The notes beneath the pieces are model-generated. The model was given only the letters and a program-made list of their open reading frames with translations. It was not told the origin of the DNA and did no database searches. A program made the translations under genes and the position numbers. This document shows positions 1-8,000 of a stretch of DNA of 33,598 bases, in pieces. Each line of letters starts with the position of its first letter. Within the stretch, counting starts at the first letter, position 1. Origin of the DNA: an uncultured Bacteroidales bacterium (GTDB taxonomy: Bacteria; Bacteroidota; Bacteroidia; Bacteroidales; Muribaculaceae); NCBI GenBank assembly GCA_949285735.1, contig CASEAQ010000027.1:1-33598 (forward strand), given 5' to 3'.

Positions 1-31
1 ACATAAAACTCTAAGCCCGAATAATTGATTA

Positions 32-39
32 TATATTTG
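32..39 (+). promoter_or_regulatory. Bacteroidota -7 promoter box
   Basis: TATATTTG matches TAnnTTTG exactly. No convincing TTG element lies about 20 nt upstream. The predicted start of transcription is near 45. No credible gene follows until manC at 544, and a strong terminator sits at 394-425, so this box would drive a transcript of about 380 nt without a clear ORF. Confidence 0.45.
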
Positions 40-203
40 CATCAGCAAAGCAGAAACAAGTAAATCAACGCCCATGCGGCACCCGATTTATTCTGTTTTT
101 TGCCACCGGATTCCTAACCGTGAAGCATCATTATTTAGGGTTTAAGGTCATAAAGAGTTATGACAATTTATAGAAGAGAGTTTTTAGGGTTTATGTAAGT
201 AGA

Positions 204-244
204 GTGTGCCGTGTGCCTCTCACACCGAGATACACACGGCATAC
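204..244 (+). other. Long hairpin in the gene-poor leader
   Basis: Arms 204-215 and 233-244 pair over 12 bp with one G-U. Inside the loop, CTC (217-219) can pair with GAG (227-229), leaving an ATA bulge on the 3' side. No T-tract follows on either strand, so it is not an ordinary terminator. The CTC/GAG plus A-rich bulge layout recurs in three terminators of this window. Confidence 0.55.
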
Positions 245-393
245 GAAAAAACAAAAGACAATCATTCGTTAATTGTCAACACTTTTGTTTCTAACTTAAA
301 TGGTTTTAAGGTAAAAGGTTTGTTATTAAGGTTGTTTAGGAAATGGTAAATTAATCCCTCACCACAAATTAGACAGGTGATGTGGAAATGATT

Positions 394-425
394 AAAGGCA
401 CCTCGTGAGAAGTGCCTTTTTCTTT
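394..425 (+). terminator. Rho-independent terminator
   Basis: Stem AAAGGCAC (394-401) with GTGCCTTT (412-419), an inner CTC/GAG pairing and an unpaired AA at 410-411, followed by TTTTTC. It reads on the + strand and closes whatever is transcribed from 1-390; manC starts 120 nt later. Confidence 0.75.
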
Positions 426-543
426 GTCGCTGGTTTTATTAATTTTCACACGACATAGCATAATAATTAACACTATTAATTACCTAATAATGCCATTATT
501 GACTATCTTAGCAAAATAAAACCGTAAAAAACCTTTTGACCAC

Positions 544-1626
544 ATGAATAGCAGATATTGCGTGATAATGGGCGGCGGTGTCGGAAGCCGCTTTTGGCCG
601 TACAGCCGCAAAAGTATGCCAAAACAATTCATCGACTTCTTGGGAACAGGGCGCACATTGATGCAAATGAGCTTCGACCGAGCCAAAAGCATCGTGCCAA
701 TAGAAAACATCATCGTCGTGACCAACGAAGCATACCGCGACCTCGTGAAAGAACAGCTACCCGAGCTCGACGACACTCAGATTTTGCTCGAGCCGGCTCG
801 CCGCAACACTGCGCCGTGCATCGCTTGGGCGGCATTCCACATTCATGCCATCAACCCCGACGCATCGATGATGGTGTGCCCGAGCGACCACCTCATCTTC
901 AACGAAGACCTGTTCCGCCAGGAAATTTCCCACGGTTTCGACTTCGTTGAGAGCCACGATGCATTGCTGACCCTGGGCATAAAGCCCAACAGGCCAGAAA
1001 CAGGATATGGATATATACAAATAGGTGAAAAATCCGATGTTGACGGTATATTGCAAGTAAAAACATTCACCGAGAAACCCGATGCCGACATAGCTCGTAT
1101 ATTTGTAGATAGCGGTGAATTTTTCTGGAACTCGGGCATATTCCTGTGGTCGGCAAAGAGTATAATGAAAGCTCTGCACGACTATGCGCCCGATGTGTAT
1201 TGCAAATTTGAAGCCGGGGCAGACAAATTTGGCACCAACGCAGAAAACGACTACATCAAGGCAAAATTTGCCGAAAGCCCCAACATCTCAATCGACTTTG
1301 CTGTGATGGAGAAAGCTCCCAACGTGTTTGTTTCGTGCGTCAACTTCGGCTGGAACGACCTCGGGGCTTGGGGTGTGCTATATGAACATTCGCCCAAGAG
1401 CAAAGAGGGCAACGTGACGCAAAATTGCAACACCAAGCTCTACAACTGCAACAACAACATGATTGCCGTGAAACGCCACGACAAGCTGATTGTGGTTTCG
1501 GGCTTGAAAAACTTCATCATAGCCGACTCCGATGATGTGCTGCTGATATGCCCTCAAAGCGAAGAACAGCGCATCAAGCAATTTGTCAATGACGTGAAAT
1601 CCTCATTCGGAGATAAGTACCAGTAA
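544..1626 (+). CDS. manC: Mannose-1-phosphate guanylyltransferase
   Basis: Transfers GMP from GTP to mannose-1-phosphate, giving GDP-mannose, the cytosolic precursor of mannosyl and (through Gmd/Fcl) fucosyl groups in glycans and capsule. The nucleotidyltransferase signature is near the N-terminus: GGGVGSRFWPYSR at 10-22 followed by PKQF at 26-29. LLEPARRNTAP (81-91), PSDH (113-116), PETGYGYI (151-158), FTEKP (175-179) and FWNSGIF (194-200) are further family blocks. At 360 residues it is the single-domain form without the C-terminal cupin isomerase of the bifunctional enzymes. The family usually has RLWPLSR; here it is RFWPYSR, a mild variation. It is transcribed alone, converging on the sulfatase gene; no clear TAnnTTTG box was found directly upstream. 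Confidence 0.93.
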   Translation: MNSRYCVIMGGGVGSRFWPYSRKSMPKQFIDFLGTGRTLMQMSFDRAKSIVPIENIIVVTNEAYRDLVKEQLPELDDTQILLEPARRNTAPCIAWAAFHIHAINPDASMMVCPSDHLIFNEDLFRQEISHGFDFVESHDALLTLGIKPNRPETGYGYIQIGEKSDVDGILQVKTFTEKPDADIARIFVDSGEFFWNSGIFLWSAKSIMKALHDYAPDVYCKFEAGADKFGTNAENDYIKAKFAESPNISIDFAVMEKAPNVFVSCVNFGWNDLGAWGVLYEHSPKSKEGNVTQNCNTKLYNCNNNMIAVKRHDKLIVVSGLKNFIIADSDDVLLICPQSEEQRIKQFVNDVKSSFGDKYQ

Positions 1627-1642
1627 CAAAATTAGGAATTAG

Positions 1643-1775
1643 GAATTAGGAGTGAGGAATTAGAAATTTTTCGCCGTTGCAACAGTATTTGAAAGTTACT
1701 GCTGCAACGGCGATTTTTAATGATACAGGGAATTTGAACAAATAGGTAAAATTCCTAATTCCTCACTCCTAATTC
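1643..1775. repeat. 21-bp perfect inverted repeat enclosing a terminator
   Basis: Positions 1643-1663 and 1755-1775 are perfect reverse complements over 21 bp. The left arm is preceded by two more copies of the heptamer GAATTAG. Between the arms sits a second, independent hairpin (1672-1712). The right arm runs into the 3' end of the sulfatase gene, covering its stop codon and last residues. It may be a small dispersed repeat or MITE-like element, or an elaborate two-way terminator. Confidence 0.7.
1664..1720. terminator. Bidirectional terminator between convergent genes
   Basis: CGCCGTTGCA (1672-1681) pairs with TGCAACGGCG (1703-1712); after one mismatch the pairing continues for 5 bp. A-rich and T-rich runs flank both sides (AAATTTTT before, ATTTTTAA after), so it can work for manC (+) and for the sulfatase gene (-). 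Confidence 0.8.
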
Positions 1776-3298
1776 TTTTTATTTTTCACTTTCCTCAATA
1801 TCCCTTCGAGTTCAAACACTTTTTCGGGATATTTTGCTGCCACGTTTTCGCGTTCACCTGGCACAGTCATGTCATAAAGTTGCGGCGTGGGCGAATTTCC
1901 CAGTTCGGTATTGGTATTCTTCTGTATCTTGCGGCTGTCGTCGTTCGGCTCGATATATTTCCACTCCTTGGTTCTAATCGACAAAGTGTTGTTTGCCGCA
2001 TGCTCCACCACCCACGGACGATCGGTGCTGTCTGTTCCCAACAGGTTACCCAAACGGTCGAAACTGTCGAATGCGCTACCTTTGGGAATGCGGGCACCTG
2101 TGAGCGACGCAAGCGATGCAAGCCAGTCGATTTGCGACACAAGCACATCCGACACCTGTGGCTGCTTTATGCGGGCTGGCCAATGCACAATCACCGGCAC
2201 GCGAGTTCCGCCCTCAAACGTGCTATACTTGCCACCCCTCAAGTCGCCGGCAGGAGTATGCCCGTTGAGCAATTCCACTGCCCTGTCTTGGTAACCGTCA
2301 TCGACGACGGGACCGTTGTCGCTCGACAATATAATCAGCGTGTTTTCGGTAAGCCCGAGTTCGTCGAGAGTGCTCAATATCTGCCCCACGCTCCAGTCAA
2401 ACTGCATTATAGCCTCGCCGCGCAACCCCATCTTGTTTTTCCCACGGAAACGCTCGTGCGGGAAACGAGGCACATGAATGTCGTTGGTCGCAAAATACAT
2501 GAAAAACCGCTCGTTGCGATGCTCGTGCAAGTATGCCACTGCATGGGCAGTAATCGAGTCGGCAATATTCTCGTCTTTCCACAACGCCTTGCCTCCCCCC
2601 TTCATGTAGCCGATGCGGCTTATGCCGTTCACTATCGACTGGTCGTGCCCGTGGCTCGGCTTCAGGTTGTAAAGCAACTCAGGATTATCCTTTCCCGTCG
2701 GTTCGCCAGGGAAATTTTTCTCATAGCTCACATATATCGGGGCTGACGGATCGTAATTAGCCACCTTTCCATTTTCGATGAACACGCATGGCACACGGTC
2801 GGCAGTCGCAGCCATTATATATGAATAGTCAAATCCCAGGTCGCCAAGCCCGGCAGGCAACGGAGCATTCCAGTCCTGCTTGCCCGTCTCGGCTCCAAGT
2901 CCAAGGTGCCATTTGCCAAAAGCCGCCGTAGTGTAGCCCGCGCTCTTGAACATATCGGCAATCGTGTACTGCTCGGGGCGCACAATCATTCCAGCGTCGC
3001 CACGAGCGATGCCAGTGTCGTTGCGCCGCCAGGCATACTCTCCCGTCAACAGCGAATAGCGCGACGGCGTACTCGTAGCCGCAGCTGCATAACCATTGGT
3101 GAAACGTATGCCATTGTCGGCAAGCCGGTTCACATTGGGAGTCTCCACATTGCGTGCCCCATAACATTCAAGGTCGCCATAACCCAAGTCGTCGGCGTAA
3201 ATAAAAATCACGTTTGGCAATTGTTGTTTGTCGGTTTGTGCATATGCCGTGCCACAAGCCAAGGCGAACGACAACACTCCGATTGAAGAATTTCTCAT
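1769..3298 (-). CDS. Secreted serine-type sulfatase (S1 family)
   Basis: Removes sulfate esters, probably from host or dietary glycans in the periplasm. An N-terminal signal peptide (about 1-20, ending AYA) is followed by the metal-binding DD at 36-37. The active-site motif is S76-T-P-S-R80-Y-S-L-L-T-G. It is the Ser type, so the formylglycine must be made by an anaerobic sulfatase-maturating radical-SAM enzyme (anSME), not by the aerobic FGE acting on Cys. A C-terminal SSDNGP block supplies another metal site, and GGKYSTFEGGTRVP matches the family. The 509-residue length is usual. The sugar specificity cannot be read from the sequence. It is a single-gene unit with its own promoter at 3355-3362. 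The last codons and stop lie in the right arm of the inverted repeat at 1755-1775. Confidence 0.92.
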   Translation of the reverse strand: MRNSSIGVLSFALACGTAYAQTDKQQLPNVIFIYADDLGYGDLECYGARNVETPNVNRLADNGIRFTNGYAAAATSTPSRYSLLTGEYAWRRNDTGIARGDAGMIVRPEQYTIADMFKSAGYTTAAFGKWHLGLGAETGKQDWNAPLPAGLGDLGFDYSYIMAATADRVPCVFIENGKVANYDPSAPIYVSYEKNFPGEPTGKDNPELLYNLKPSHGHDQSIVNGISRIGYMKGGGKALWKDENIADSITAHAVAYLHEHRNERFFMYFATNDIHVPRFPHERFRGKNKMGLRGEAIMQFDWSVGQILSTLDELGLTENTLIILSSDNGPVVDDGYQDRAVELLNGHTPAGDLRGGKYSTFEGGTRVPVIVHWPARIKQPQVSDVLVSQIDWLASLASLTGARIPKGSAFDSFDRLGNLLGTDSTDRPWVVEHAANNTLSIRTKEWKYIEPNDDSRKIQKNTNTELGNSPTPQLYDMTVPGERENVAAKYPEKVFELEGILRKVKNKKN

Positions 3299-3354
3299 GT
3301 CTCGTTTTTATGGGTTTATGATAATAATTATTTTAAAGGCAAACTTTGCTTTTG

Positions 3355-3362
3355 CAAATTTA
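3355..3362 (-). promoter_or_regulatory. -7 box for the sulfatase gene
   Basis: Read on the minus strand this is TAAATTTG (TAnnTTTG). It places the transcript start near 3348, about 50 nt before the ATG at 3298. No clear -33 TTG was found. Confidence 0.5.
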
Positions 3363-3425
3363 AGCAATTTCTTCAGAAGCACCCCGTTTTTCCGTCCAAT
3401 AATTCAAGTAGGATATAAATAACGA

Positions 3426-3464
3426 CATAGGGAAGCCGCCAACACGCGTGGCGACCTCCCTATG
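3426..3464 (-). terminator. Hairpin downstream of fucO
   Basis: CATAGGGA (3426-3433) pairs with TCCCTATG (3457-3464), with an inner 5-bp stem CGCCA/TGGCG (3437-3441/3449-3453). It lies between the fucO stop and the sulfatase promoter, both on the minus strand. The following T-run is weak, so termination efficiency is uncertain. Confidence 0.5.
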
Positions 3465-3540
3465 ACTATTTTGCTTATACGAACTCTACCGCCCGACTTT
3501 GCACTACAGGCATTGGCAGCAATTCGCAGTGCAATATTTA

Positions 3541-4695
3541 TCAGAATGCCTTGTGATAAAGAGCCTCGATGTCTTCAACCGAAGTCGGACGCGGGTTGCC
3601 TCCCGTGCACACATCGTTGAACGCGTCGATTGCCAGCTGGTGCAAATCTTCTTCGCGAACACCTATCTCGTGCAGCTTTTGCGGAATGTTGATGCTCAAC
3701 GACAATGCGCGCACAGCCTCAACGGCAGCCTTCACGCCTTCAGCCTCGGTCATGCCTTCGGTGTTAACACCCATAGCCTTTGCTATGTTTATATATTTAG
3801 GTGCAGCTGGCGACTCGGCGTTGTATTCCATCACGTATGGCAGCAACAAGGCGTTTGCCACACCGTGAGGAGTGTCGTAGTGAGCACCCAGCGGGTGAGC
3901 CATCGAGTGGACGATGCCAAGCCCCACGTTGCTGAAGCCCATGCCTGCGATATATTGAGCTTGCGACATTGCCTCGCGAGCCACTGGGTCGTTGCCGTTG
4001 TCAACGGCAGCCTTCAAGTTGCCTGCAATCATTTCAATTGCTTTCAATTCCATCATGTCCGACATCACCCATGCACTCGGAGTGATGTAGCTTTCGATTG
4101 CATGTGTCAACGCGTCCATACCTGTGGCGGCAGTCAGCCCCTTTGGCATAGAGTACATCAATTCGGGGTCAACGATAGCCACGCATGGAATGTCGTTGGG
4201 GTCAACACACACCATCTTCTTCTTGGCTTCCTCGTCGATAATCACATAGTTGATAGTCACCTCGGCACCAGTTCCTGCAGTCGTGGGCAATGCAAACGTC
4301 GGCACAGCCTTGTTGTGGGTGTCGGCAGTACCCTCCAGCGAGCGCACGTCGGCAAACTCGGGATTGTTGACTACGATACCTATGCCCTTTGCAGTGTCGA
4401 TTGCCGAACCGCCACCCAATGTGACAATAAAGTCGGCACCCGAAGCCTTGAACGCAGCCACGCCATGCTGAACATTGGCGATAGTTGGGTTGGCTTTCAC
4501 GTCGGTGTAAACCTCATACGGGATATTGTTCTTGTCAAACACCTCTATCACCTTGTCGGCAACATGGAAACGAATCAAATCCTTGTCGGTCACAAAAAAC
4601 GCTTTTTTGAAACCTCTGCGCTTGGCTTCGATTGCAATGCTTTCGCGGCAACCTGCACCAAAGTAGGAGGTCTCGTTCAATATCATTCTATACAT
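3541..4695 (-). CDS. fucO: Lactaldehyde reductase (iron-containing alcohol dehydrogenase)
   Basis: NAD-dependent, Fe2+-containing dehydrogenase that reduces lactaldehyde to 1,2-propanediol at the end of L-fucose or L-rhamnose breakdown. The dinucleotide-binding GGGSAIDTAK lies at 94-103 and TTAGTGAE at 138-145. The four metal ligands expected for FucO are present: D194, H198, H263 and H277. H267 is a further conserved His. At 384 residues the length matches the family. No fucose isomerase, kinase or aldolase is beside it, so the exact substrate (lactaldehyde or another aldehyde) is inferred from overall similarity. The neighbouring sulfatase fits a mucin-glycan theme. The leader 4696-5038 is shared with the divergent recQ/uvrD gene; no exact -7 box was found for fucO. 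Confidence 0.85.
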   Translation of the reverse strand: MYRMILNETSYFGAGCRESIAIEAKRRGFKKAFFVTDKDLIRFHVADKVIEVFDKNNIPYEVYTDVKANPTIANVQHGVAAFKASGADFIVTLGGGSAIDTAKGIGIVVNNPEFADVRSLEGTADTHNKAVPTFALPTTAGTGAEVTINYVIIDEEAKKKMVCVDPNDIPCVAIVDPELMYSMPKGLTAATGMDALTHAIESYITPSAWVMSDMMELKAIEMIAGNLKAAVDNGNDPVAREAMSQAQYIAGMGFSNVGLGIVHSMAHPLGAHYDTPHGVANALLLPYVMEYNAESPAAPKYINIAKAMGVNTEGMTEAEGVKAAVEAVRALSLSINIPQKLHEIGVREEDLHQLAIDAFNDVCTGGNPRPTSVEDIEALYHKAF

Positions 4696-4924
4696 GGGTA
4701 TGTTGTTTTAAATTAGACACTGCCAAATTATAGAAAATATTCCAAATAGCCAAACTACGTCCATTAAAAAACCACAAATCCCTCACCCCCACACATTAAG
4801 CCCGTTCCGAGATGTAGAATACACAATCGCTGCTTGTCATTCCGAATCTCGTTCGAATGTGTACTAAAAAGCCCTAAAAATCAAAAGAAAACGATGTTTT
4901 TAACCGATTATTCAGTTTTATGTT

Positions 4925-4932
4925 TACTTTTG
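4925..4932 (+). promoter_or_regulatory. -7 box for the RecQ/UvrD fusion gene
   Basis: TACTTTTG matches TAnnTTTG. The predicted transcript start is near 4940, leaving a 5' UTR of about 100 nt before the ATG at 5039. This is the main feature recognised in the 343-bp divergent gap 4696-5038, together with the palindrome at 4975-4989. Confidence 0.5.
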
Positions 4933-4974
4933 CAGACGATATTTTGATGCCGTAAACGCATATACCTAAAAACT

Positions 4975-4989
4975 ATTGCATGATGCAAT
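4975..4989. promoter_or_regulatory. 15-bp palindrome in the 5' UTR of the helicase gene
   Basis: ATTGCAT-G-ATGCAAT has 7-bp perfect arms around one base. It lies downstream of the predicted transcript start and 50 nt before the start codon. It is shaped like a dimeric repressor site, but a chance palindrome cannot be excluded. Confidence 0.3.
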
Positions 4990-5038
4990 AACACATAACA
5001 TTCATAAAAAAATCAAAACATCTTCTTAATATCGAAAT

Positions 5039-8000
5039 ATGTCAATCTGGAAACGACTCATGGGAATCAAGGACACCGACGACACCCGCAATACCGTCGG
5101 CAACGCCGCCACACCCGTGTCATACGATTCCAGCCGATATGCCATGGTCGATGTCGAAGTTGGCTTTAACGACAAACGAATACACGACATCGGGGCACTG
5201 CGCCATGATGGGGCGACATTTCACAAGGCATCAAAAGAAGAATTGCTCGACTTTATTAGCAGCACCGACTTCATATGCGGACACAACATAATCCATCACG
5301 ATGCCAAATACTTGTTTGCCGACACGCCTTGCCGCTGGATTATGATAGACACCCTGTATGTCTCGCCGCTACTGTTCCCCGAACGCCCCTACCACAGATT
5401 GCTGAAAGACGACAAGCTGGTGAGCGACCAACTGAACAATCCCGTCAACGACTGCGAAAAAGCAAAAGACTTGTTGATGGACGAAGTTGCATGCTGGAAC
5501 TCGCTGCCCGACGGCAAGCGCAGGCTGTTTGTATCGCTGCTCAACGGCTATGAGGAATTTAATGGATTCCTGCGCTTCGTCGGCGCAGAGCAGCATATCA
5601 ACGACGACAACAACCAATTGGCTGAGCTGATAAGAAACATTTTTTCGGGGAAAATATGCCAACACGCCGACCTCGACTCGATAATCAAGCAATACCCTTG
5701 CGAATTGGCATACGCACTGGCATTAATCGACACCACCGACCACCGCTCAATCACTCCCGGGTGGGTACTGCACAACTATCCCGAGGTGGAATATGTCGTA
5801 AAGCTGCTGCGACACACTCCTTGCAACAGCTGCGAATATTGCAACACCCGATTAGACGTACACCACAACCTCAAGGCATACTTCGGCTACGACGGCTTCC
5901 GCACATACGAAGGCGAACCGCTGCAAGAGCGCGCCGCCAAGGCTGCTGTCGAGGGCAAGTCGCTACTTGCCATATTCCCCACTGGAGGAGGAAAATCGCT
6001 CACCTTCCAGCTACCAGCTCTCATGGCTGGCAACGCGGTGCACGGGCTTACGGTCGTCATCTCGCCATTGCAATCGCTAATGAAAGACCAGGTTGACAAC
6101 CTCGCCAACCGTGGCATCACCGATGCCGTGACCATCAACGGACTGTTAGACCCCATCTCGCGGTCTCTGTCGATACAACGGGTGCAAGACGGCGATGCTT
6201 CGCTCCTGTACATCTCGCCCGAAATGCTCCGTTCAAAGACCATCGAACGAATCCTGATTGCCCGCAACGTCGTGAGGTTTGTCATCGACGAGGCTCACTG
6301 CTTCTCGTCGTGGGGGCAAGACTTCAGAGTCGATTACCTGTATATAGGAAAATTCATCAGCGAATACCAGAAACAGAAAGGCTGCAAGACCCCAATTGCA
6401 GTATCGTGCTTCACTGCAACGGCTAAGCAAAAAGTGGTGCAAGACATCTGCGACTACTTCAAGCAAACGTTGAATTTAGACTTGGAGCTATTTGCCTCAA
6501 CGGCTTCGAGAACCAACCTCCACTACTCGGTGATACATTCCGAAACCGACGAAGACAAATACCAAAAGCTGCGAGAACTGATAGCAGAGTCGAATTGCCC
6601 CACCATCGTCTATGTGTCGCGCACCAAGCGCACCTTTGATTTGGCAAACAGGCTTACACGCGACGGCTACAAGGCTTTGCCCTTCAATGGAAAAATGAAC
6701 CCCGACGACAAGATTGCCAACCAAGATGCCTTCATGAACGACAATGCGCGCATCATCGTCGCCACCTCGGCATTCGGCATGGGTGTTGACAAGAAAGATG
6801 TGGGGCTCGTGATACACTACGACATCTCCGACTCGCTCGAAAACTATGTGCAAGAGGCAGGCAGGGCTGGTCGCGACCCGAGCCTCGATGCCCGCTGCTT
6901 TGTGCTTTACAGCGACAACGACCTCGACAAGCACTTTATATTGCTCAACCAGACGAAGTTGAGCATAAGCGAAATTCAACAGGTGTGGAAAGCCATCAAA
7001 GACCTCACCAAACAGCGTACCAAGGTGAGTTGCTCGGCACTGGAGATTGCTCGGCAAGCTGGCTGGGACGACTCGGTGACCGACATCGAGACCCGTGTAC
7101 GCACGGCACTGGCGGCACTCGAACAGAGCGGCTACCTCGTCAGGGGCAACAATTCGCCGCAAGTGTTTGCCACCGGCATCACCGTGAAAAATGTTGACGA
7201 GGCACGGGCTCGCATCTCGGCATCATTGCTGTTTGGTAGCGACGACATCGAAAAAGCCGTCAGGGTCATCAAGTCGCTCATTTCTCAAAAGTATATCAAC
7301 AAGGCACCCGAATCGCAGGCAGAATCGCGCATCGACTACCTTGCCGACATCTTGGGATTGAGCAAGCGCGAAGTGATTTCGGTCGTTGAACGAATGCGCC
7401 AAGAAGGCATTTTGGCTGATAGCCGGGATATATCGGCATACCTGTTCGATGCCGGTGACTCCGAACGTAAATCGCGGTCGCTGCTCACACGCTTTGCCCA
7501 GCTCGAAGAATATATCCTCAACCACATTCCCGACGGCTCGCTATGCACGTCATACAAGCAACTCAACGACAATGCCGTGAACGACGGCATAAGCACGTCA
7601 AAGGAAAAAGACATACGCACGTTGCTTTACTTCCTCACCATCAAAGGATACACTCGCAAAATAGCCGACACTGCGCAACACAACATCGAAATCAGCCGTC
7701 AAGCCAGCCTCGAAAACACCATTAAGCGTTTCCGCAAGCGGTTTGAAATAAGTTGCTTTGCAGTCGAATGGCTATACAAGCAAGTGGCAAACATCGAAAA
7801 AAAGCCAGGACAGGAAACCGCCTCAATACAGTTTTCGGTGGTCGAGCTGCTAAATTCGATAAAGTCGAGCCCCAAGAGCCTCTTCAGCGACATCGACGAA
7901 TTGCAACTCGAAGATGTGGAAGAAGCTCTACTCTATCTGTCGAAGATAGGCGCACTCAAGCTCGAAGGGGGCTTCCTCGTCCTTTACAACGCAATGAACA

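Larger units (their letters stand above)
45..425 (+). ncRNA. Candidate structured noncoding or short-peptide transcript
   Basis: This stretch is bounded by a -7 box at 32-39 and a terminator at 394-425 and has no ORF above 50 codons. Visible structure: a perfect 7-bp stem 147-153/158-164 with an AGAG tetraloop; two near-identical TTTAGGGTTTA segments at about 134-144 and 184-193 flanking it; and a 12-bp stem 204-215/233-244 (one G-U pair). It does not carry the hallmarks I know for tmRNA, RNase P, SRP or 6S RNA. A 47-codon frame starting GTG at 206 and ending at 349 overlaps it (C-terminus RLFRKW); whether it is translated cannot be told. The alternative is simply the leader of manC or the tail of a gene left of the window. 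Confidence 0.35.

Noticed and set aside
3499-4716. Long plus-strand frame of 405 codons opposite fucO
   Set aside because: Its product is rich in His, Cys and Arg with no family pattern, and it lies wholly over a gene with all FucO metal ligands; it is a codon-bias shadow.
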